Of a stretch of DNA of 64,000 bases, positions 59,652 to 64,000 are shown piece after piece. This DNA is from Streptomyces albireticuli. GTDB taxonomy: Bacteria; Actinomycetota; Actinomycetes; Streptomycetales; Streptomycetaceae. Location of the stretch: positions 5,737,501 to 5,801,500 of the forward strand of contig NZ_CP021744.1 in NCBI RefSeq assembly GCF_002192455.1. The letters are read 5' to 3'. Made by a program: the position numbers and the translations under genes. The notes under the pieces are model-generated. The model worked only from the letters and a program-made list of their open reading frames with translations, was not told the DNA's origin and searched no databases. The first letter of the stretch is position 1. Each line of letters opens with the position of its first letter.

Positions 59652-59798
59652 GGTCCGTCACGATCAGCGGCCCGTCGTGACCGGCGGCCCGTCGTGACCG
59701 GCGATCCGTCACGATCAGCGATCCGTCACGATCGGCGGCCCGTCACGTCAGAGGCCGTCACGCCGACGGCCGTCACCTCGGCGGCCTGTCACGTCCAG
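59652..59798. repeat. Tandem repeat of 15-17 bases between Rieske and HTH genes
   Basis: Nine units: five of 17 bases (such as GATCCGTCACGATCAGC and GGCCCGTCGTGACCGGC) and four shorter ones (15-16 bases, such as GGCCGTCACGCCGAC). The core CCGTCACG is common. The last unit runs into the 3' end of the HTH gene. Confidence 0.85.
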
Positions 59799-60736
59799 TC
59801 CCAGGAGATCCCCAGGATCCCCGGGCGCACCGCGGGTTCCACCAGGTGGACGCCCCGGTGCCGGCCCGCGAGGGTCAGGTCCTGCTGCGCGGTGCGCGGC
59901 GCCGTGGCGGAGGCCCGGGCGAAGCGGCGGCAGCGCACCGGCAGGGCCGCGTTGTCGAAGCGCACCTGGAGGACGTACTGCCCGCCGGCGAAGCTGAAGC
60001 CCCGGATGTACTCGCCGCTCGGGCCGCCGGTGCCGTCGTCGAAGCCGTAGCCGAAGACATAGGTCTCCCCGGCGCGCAGCCGGGTGTCGAAGAGCAGCTC
60101 GGCGACGAGGACGCCCGACCCGGAGTGCCACCGCACCCGCCCCACGCGGCAGTTCTCGTTCGCCCGTACGGTCACCCGCCCGGGGTCGCACCCGGAGTCG
60201 CCGTGGTGGATGGCCACATAGCGGTCCACGCCGTCGCGGTGCGCGCGCACGACGTGCTGGGAGTCGCGGCCGCTGAGCGCGCGGTCCGGCCCGATGAAGA
60301 CCCGTTCCAGGTGGCAGACCGTGTGCAGTCCGCCGTCGGCCGGTGACTCCAGCTCCGTGAGCAGCCGTTCCAGGGCGCGGGACTCCTCGACGAGGAGGCG
60401 GTACGAGCGCGCGGCGGGCCGCTCGGTCTCCGGGGACGGGCCCGCCGGCTCCAGCAGCCGGGTCAGGGCCTGCGCGGGCAGGTCCAGCACGTCCTCCAGC
60501 ATTCGCACGGCCCGCAGCGACTCCGGCCGCTGGGGTCTTCGCGCGCCCTGCTGCCAGTAGCTCAGGCTGGTCACGCCCACCCGCACCCCGCGCTGCGCGA
60601 GCCGGTGCTGCACCCGGTGCAGGGCGAGGCCGCGCGCGGTCAGCGCGGTCCGCAGCGCCAGGTGGAAGGGGCCCGTGCGCAGGGCCCGTGCCAGCTCGGC
60701 CTCGGCCTCGGCGGCCTGTGTGCCGGTCCGTCCCAT
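59789..60736 (-). CDS. Helix-turn-helix regulator with a large C-terminal sensing domain
   Basis: A 315-residue protein. Residues about 15-75 resemble a XRE-like HTH (TARGLALHRVQHRLAQRG, SLSYWQQGARRPQRPESLRA). The C-terminal 200 residues are beta-rich (VAIHHGDSGCDPGRVTVRAN, ELLFDTRLRAGETYVFGYGF) and unknown to me, perhaps a ligand domain. ATG 60736 has AGGGG upstream. A perfect palindrome lies 15 bases before the start, suggesting self-regulation. Divergent from a secreted protease. Confidence 0.8.
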   Translation of the reverse strand: MGRTGTQAAEAEAELARALRTGPFHLALRTALTARGLALHRVQHRLAQRGVRVGVTSLSYWQQGARRPQRPESLRAVRMLEDVLDLPAQALTRLLEPAGPSPETERPAARSYRLLVEESRALERLLTELESPADGGLHTVCHLERVFIGPDRALSGRDSQHVVRAHRDGVDRYVAIHHGDSGCDPGRVTVRANENCRVGRVRWHSGSGVLVAELLFDTRLRAGETYVFGYGFDDGTGGPSGEYIRGFSFAGGQYVLQVRFDNAALPVRCRRFARASATAPRTAQQDLTLAGRHRGVHLVEPAVRPGILGISWDWT

Positions 60737-60750
60737 CCGGATCGCCCCTC

Positions 60751-60764
60751 TGTGAATATTCACA
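60751..60764. promoter_or_regulatory. Operator candidate TGTGAATATTCACA
   Basis: A perfect 14-base palindrome just before the HTH gene start. Two further TTCACA half-sites at 60825-60830 and 60845-60850 are 20 bases apart, two helical turns, in the same divergent gap. Confidence 0.6.
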
Positions 60765-60965
60765 AGCGGTGAATACGGCGCGGCCTGCCGGACCGCTGTG
60801 ATCCTTTTCGGCGGGCACCGGACGTTCACATCCGGTACGCGTTGTTCACACCGGCGGCTCACCCAGCATTGAAGCCTGTTGACCGGTCACTGACAACACC
60901 GCGATGCTCCTGACCAGCGTCCGGACGCGCCTCCACCAGCACCCCCCGCCTCGGGAGGAACGTCC

Positions 60966-61616
60966 ATGTCCCGTGCATCGGCACAACTGAACAGCACCGG
61001 AAAGACCCGGATACGCGGCAGACGGCTCGCCGTCACCCTGTCCGCGGCCCTGACCGCCACCGCGCTGCTCGCCGTCCCCACCACGGCGAGCGCCGCGACG
61101 GCCGACGGGCCGGGCCTGCTCGCGTCGAAGAAGCTCAACATCACCATGCAGGCCCAGCAGAAGACCAACTGGTGCTGGGCCGGCGCCGGCAACACCATCG
61201 CCACCTGGTTCGGGCGGAACTACAGCCAGAACCAGTTCTGCAACGCCGCCTTCAACCGGCAGCAGGGCACCGAATGCCCCAACAACCAGGCCACCCTGGG
61301 CAATGTGCAGAACGCCCTGGACTGGGCGGGCATCAACTCCGGCTCGTACGTCACCGGCTGGCTGCGCTACCCCACCGTGCAGAGCGAGATCAGCGCCAAC
61401 CGGCCGATCGAGACCCGTATCCAGTGGGCGTCCGGCGGTGGTCACATGCACACCGTCTACGGCTACGACGACGCCAACAGCTGGGTCTACTGGGGCGACC
61501 CCTGGCCCTCCAACGACCGCTACAACTGGGCCTCGCACGCCTGGTACGTGGGCGGCCGCAACAGCGGCAACTCGGAGTTCACCTGGACCCACTCGCTCTA
61601 CCGGATCGGAGCGTGA
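60966..61616 (+). CDS. Secreted papain-like cysteine protease (AvrRpt2/C70-like)
   Basis: A 216-residue exported protein. The signal peptide (LSAALTATALLAVPTTASA) ends near residue 43. A probable catalytic triad is visible: Cys70 in TNWCWAGAGNTIATWFG, His162 in GHMHTVYGYDD and Asp178 in VYWGDPWP. This is the pattern of the AvrRpt2-type papain-like peptidases used by a plant pathogen effector. The mature enzyme would be about 170 residues with no propeptide. It is followed after four bases by a membrane-anchored protein gene. Substrate unknown. Confidence 0.86.
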   Translation: MSRASAQLNSTGKTRIRGRRLAVTLSAALTATALLAVPTTASAATADGPGLLASKKLNITMQAQQKTNWCWAGAGNTIATWFGRNYSQNQFCNAAFNRQQGTECPNNQATLGNVQNALDWAGINSGSYVTGWLRYPTVQSEISANRPIETRIQWASGGGHMHTVYGYDDANSWVYWGDPWPSNDRYNWASHAWYVGGRNSGNSEFTWTHSLYRIGA

Positions 61617-61620
61617 GGTC

Positions 61621-62517
61621 ATGACCCGCACCGGTACCCCCGCACCCGTCCCCGCGCCCGTATCCGCCGGGCACTGCCGGAAGAACGCCGCCCGCGCGGC
61701 CGCCGCCGGCGCCCTCACCGCCGCCTTCCTCGGCCTCGCGCCCCTGGCCCACGCGGCACAGCCCGTACCGCCGGCCCCCGCGGCCCCGTCGGGCGCCGGA
61801 GTCGCCGAGGCCCACGAGGCGGCGACGGCCCCCACGACCCTCGACACCCTCTCCCGCTTCTTCGCCCGCGACGGCGCGATCGCCAAGGCGAAGGCACGGC
61901 CGGTGATCGACGGCGCGACCGTGCCCGTCTACACGCTCGCCCCCGAGTTCGTGGCCGGCCGCACCGGCGTCCCCGTGGCCACGCTCGACTTCCTCGCCAG
62001 CAAGGCGGTCTCGGCCGACGGGCAGAAGGCCTCCGTCTGGACGGCGCGGGCCGGCGACGCGTGGAAGGTCGTGAACATCGCCACCGGCGACGACGAGACC
62101 CGCTACGCCGCCGAGGGCGCCCGCAGGCTCGGCGGGGGCACCGTCTTCCGCGAGCCGCAGATCGACGCCTGGTACGTCCAGCGCGGCGACCGGGTCCTGC
62201 CGCTCGACGAGGACGCCACCCGCGCCATCGGGGCCGGGGGCACCAGCCTCGCGCGCTACCAGGCCCGCGTGCACAAGGAGTACGGCGACAAGCTGCCCGG
62301 CTCCGCCTACGAGAAGAAGGGCCTCGCCGGCGGCTACGGGAAGGACGCCGCCCCGGCGGCGGAGGGCCGCGCCCCCGCCGCGGACACCGCCGCCACGGCC
62401 GCCGCGCGCACGGACGGCGACGGCCCGCTGGACCCGGGCACCGCCGCGGCGGCCACCGGGGGCGTCCTGGCCCTCGGCGCCACCGCCCTGGTGATCCGCC
62501 GGAGGCGGCGCGGCTGA
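61621..62517 (+). CDS. Secreted, C-terminally membrane-anchored protein coupled to the protease
   Basis: A 298-residue protein, ATG 61621, four bases after the protease stop. The signal peptide ends near AHA (residues about 24-46). The exported part, residues 50-230, contains VPVYTLAPEFVAGRTGVPVA, WYVQRGDRVLPLDEDA and other soluble-looking segments that I cannot place in a family. An Ala/Asp-rich linker precedes a C-terminal helix (AAAATGGVLALGATALVI) and RRRRRG. There is no LPxTG. It could be a carrier, inhibitor or substrate of the protease. Function not recognised. Confidence 0.75.
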   Translation: MTRTGTPAPVPAPVSAGHCRKNAARAAAAGALTAAFLGLAPLAHAAQPVPPAPAAPSGAGVAEAHEAATAPTTLDTLSRFFARDGAIAKAKARPVIDGATVPVYTLAPEFVAGRTGVPVATLDFLASKAVSADGQKASVWTARAGDAWKVVNIATGDDETRYAAEGARRLGGGTVFREPQIDAWYVQRGDRVLPLDEDATRAIGAGGTSLARYQARVHKEYGDKLPGSAYEKKGLAGGYGKDAAPAAEGRAPAADTAATAAARTDGDGPLDPGTAAAATGGVLALGATALVIRRRRRG

Positions 62518-62574
62518 GCACGGCGGCCCCTGACCAGGGCCGCCACCGGGGGTGACCCCACGACGCCCCCGCCC

Positions 62575-62603
62575 CGGCCCCCGGCACCCACCGCCGGGGG
62601 CCG
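62575..62603 (+). terminator. Terminator after the protease operon
   Basis: CGGCCCCCGGC-ACCCACC-GCCGGGGGCCG, an 11-bp perfect stem. Confidence 0.8.
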
Positions 62604-62705
62604 GAAGGCGCCGCCGCGCCCCGGAAGAGGCGCTCACCCCGGCGGCGCCCGCCGGGCCTTCCGTACCGGGCGCCCCGGCTCCGCCGGACCGGCTCGGCGA
62701 TGGAG

Positions 62706-62728
62706 TTGTCACTGCCCGCAAGTAGGGT
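62706..62728 (+). promoter_or_regulatory. RecA-independent DNA-damage (PafBC-type) promoter of uvrC
   Basis: TTGTCACTG, eight bases, TAGGGT: one mismatch to TTGTCrGTG-N8-TAnnnT. The uvrC ATG follows after seven bases, so the transcript should be leaderless or nearly so. Confidence 0.78.
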
Positions 62729-62735
62729 GTGTGAC

Positions 62736-64000
62736 ATGGCCGACCCCAGCAGCTACCGACCCAAGCCGGGACAGATCCCCGACTCGCCGGGGGTCTACAA
62801 ATTCCGTGACGAGCACGGCCGCGTGATCTACGTCGGGAAGGCGAAGAGCCTGCGCCAGCGGCTCTCCTCGTACTTCCAGGACCTCGCCGGCCTGCACCCG
62901 CGCACCCGCACCATGGTCACCACGGCCGCCGCCGTCGAGTGGACCGTCGTCTCCACCGAGGTCGAGGCGCTCCAGCTCGAATACTCCTGGATCAAGGAGT
63001 ACGACCCGCGCTTCAACGTCAAGTACCGGGACGACAAGAGCTATCCCTCCCTCGCCGTCACCATGGGCGAGGAGTTCCCCCGCGTCCAGGTCATGCGCGG
63101 CCCCAAGAAGAAGGGCGTGCGCTACTTCGGCCCGTACGCCCACGCCTGGGCGATCCGCGAGACCGTCGACCTGATGCTCCGCGTCTTCCCCGTCCGGACC
63201 TGCTCGGCCGGGGTGTTCAAGCGCTCCGCCCAGATCGGCCGCCCCTGCCTGCTCGGCTACATCGGCAAGTGCTCCGCCCCCTGCGTCGGCCGGGTGAGCG
63301 CCGAGGAGCACCGCGAACTGGCCGAGGAGTTCTGCGACTTCATGGCCGGCCGCACCGGCGCCTACCTCCGCCGCCTGGAGCAGGCGATGCGCGAGGCCGC
63401 CGAGGAGATGGAGTACGAGAAGGCGGCCCGGCTGCGCGACGACATAGAGGCCCTCCGCCGCGCCATGGAGAAGAACGCCGTCGTCCTGGCCGACGCCACC
63501 GACGCCGATCTGATCGCCGTCGCGGAGGACGAACTGGAGGCCGCCGTCCAGATCTTCCACGTGCGCGGCGGCCGGGTGCGCGGCCAGCGCGGCTGGGTGA
63601 CGGACAAGGTGGAGGCCGTCGACACCGCGGGCCTCGTCGAGCACGCCCTCCAGCAGCTCTACGGCGAGGAGAAGGGCGACGCGGTCCCCAAGGAGGTCCT
63701 CGTCCCCGCCCTGCCGGATCCCGTCGGGCCCGTCACCCAGTGGCTCACCGAGCGCCGCGGCGCCCGGGTCGACCTGCGCATCCCGCAGCGCGGCGACAAG
63801 AAGGACCTGATGGCCACGGTCCAGCGCAACGCCCAGCATGCCCTCGTCCTGCACAAGACCAAGCGCGCCTCCGACCTGACGACCCGCTCCCGCGCCCTGG
63901 AGGAGATCGCGGAGGCCCTCGGCCTGGACTCCGCGCCGCTGCGCATCGAGTGCTTCGACATCTCCCACCTCCAGGGCCAGGACGTCGTCGCGTCCATGGT
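62736..64000 (+). CDS. uvrC: Excinuclease ABC subunit C (3' end outside window)
   Basis: The first 421 residues of UvrC, which makes both incisions in nucleotide excision repair. A GIY-YIG nuclease domain starts the protein (PDSPGVYKFRDEHGRVIYVG). A Cys cluster (CSAGVFKRS... CLLGYIGKCSAPC) follows. A UVR domain (YEKAARLRDDIEALRR) contacts UvrB. The RNase H-like nuclease begins near the end (IECFDISHLQG). The frame is still open at 64000. ATG 62736 has no clear Shine-Dalgarno, in line with the leaderless promoter. Confidence 0.98.
   Translation, partial: MADPSSYRPKPGQIPDSPGVYKFRDEHGRVIYVGKAKSLRQRLSSYFQDLAGLHPRTRTMVTTAAAVEWTVVSTEVEALQLEYSWIKEYDPRFNVKYRDDKSYPSLAVTMGEEFPRVQVMRGPKKKGVRYFGPYAHAWAIRETVDLMLRVFPVRTCSAGVFKRSAQIGRPCLLGYIGKCSAPCVGRVSAEEHRELAEEFCDFMAGRTGAYLRRLEQAMREAAEEMEYEKAARLRDDIEALRRAMEKNAVVLADATDADLIAVAEDELEAAVQIFHVRGGRVRGQRGWVTDKVEAVDTAGLVEHALQQLYGEEKGDAVPKEVLVPALPDPVGPVTQWLTERRGARVDLRIPQRGDKKDLMATVQRNAQHALVLHKTKRASDLTTRSRALEEIAEALGLDSAPLRIECFDISHLQGQDVVASM

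Noticed and set aside
60888..60896. Exact TTGTCAGTG on the minus strand upstream of the HTH gene
   Set aside because: The position eight bases on reads ACAGGC, not TAnnnT, and the start codon is about 140 bases away. Treated as chance.
62400..62517. Sortase anchor in the protease partner protein
   Set aside because: The C-terminal helix and Arg cluster are present but there is no LPxTG or LAxTG motif.

Overview
The window is about 73% GC, with strong G/C preference at third codon positions, GTG starts, twin-arginine signal peptides, ANTAR and PAC2 proteins and a mycothiol-type enzyme. It is a piece of a Streptomyces (or close relative) chromosome. The order uvrC, uvrA, terC, terD, uvrB, glpQ2, coaE, rpsA, polA, liv transporter, ANTAR regulator, pyk is the familiar Streptomyces core arrangement, so most of the window is conserved backbone with small accessory insertions.

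Left part (1-15.9 kb): the end of a LuxR-type response regulator and its histidine kinase; a large secreted GH101 glycosidase; a long GGGAGCC heptanucleotide array; an AraC regulator coupled to a chorismate mutase; aminopeptidase N with a large low-complexity insertion; an orphan ATP-synthase-b-like protein; an orphan SidA/IucD/DesB-type N-hydroxylase; a secreted 5'-nucleotidase; and a SIMPL-domain protein. Centre-left (15.9-28.3 kb): pyruvate kinase, a freestanding LAGLIDADG/HTH protein beside an odd tRNA with a Leu (CAA) anticodon, an ANTAR response regulator, a complete branched-chain amino acid ABC transporter operon, a hotdog thioesterase and an FdhF/YdeP oxidoreductase.

Centre (28.4-45 kb): polA, a small operon with a DUF3068 membrane protein, helicase HrpB with an 11-residue repeat linker, a methyltransferase, rpsA with a long leader, a PAC2 protein, coaE, a four-gene WXG100-like cassette whose first WXG-like gene is frameshifted, a DNA methyltransferase-repair protein and a glycerophosphodiesterase. 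Right part (45-64 kb): uvrB, a Ter stress module (TerD, a TerD/FtsK-like fusion, TerC with a structured leader), an MHS transporter, a metallo-beta-lactamase-fold hydrolase with a DinB-like enzyme, uvrA with a histone-like tail, a PfkB sugar kinase, a Rieske lipoprotein, an HTH regulator divergent from a secreted AvrRpt2-like (C70) protease and a membrane-anchored partner, and the start of uvrC.

DNA repair is the main theme: uvrA, uvrB, uvrC, polA and an Ogt-type repair protein are all here. The uvrB, uvrC and polA starts are each preceded by TTGTCaGTG-N8-TAnnnT-like elements placed 6-7 bases (uvrB, uvrC) or 7 bases before an in-frame GTG (polA). These match the RecA-independent (PafBC-type) DNA-damage promoter of actinobacteria and predict leaderless transcripts.
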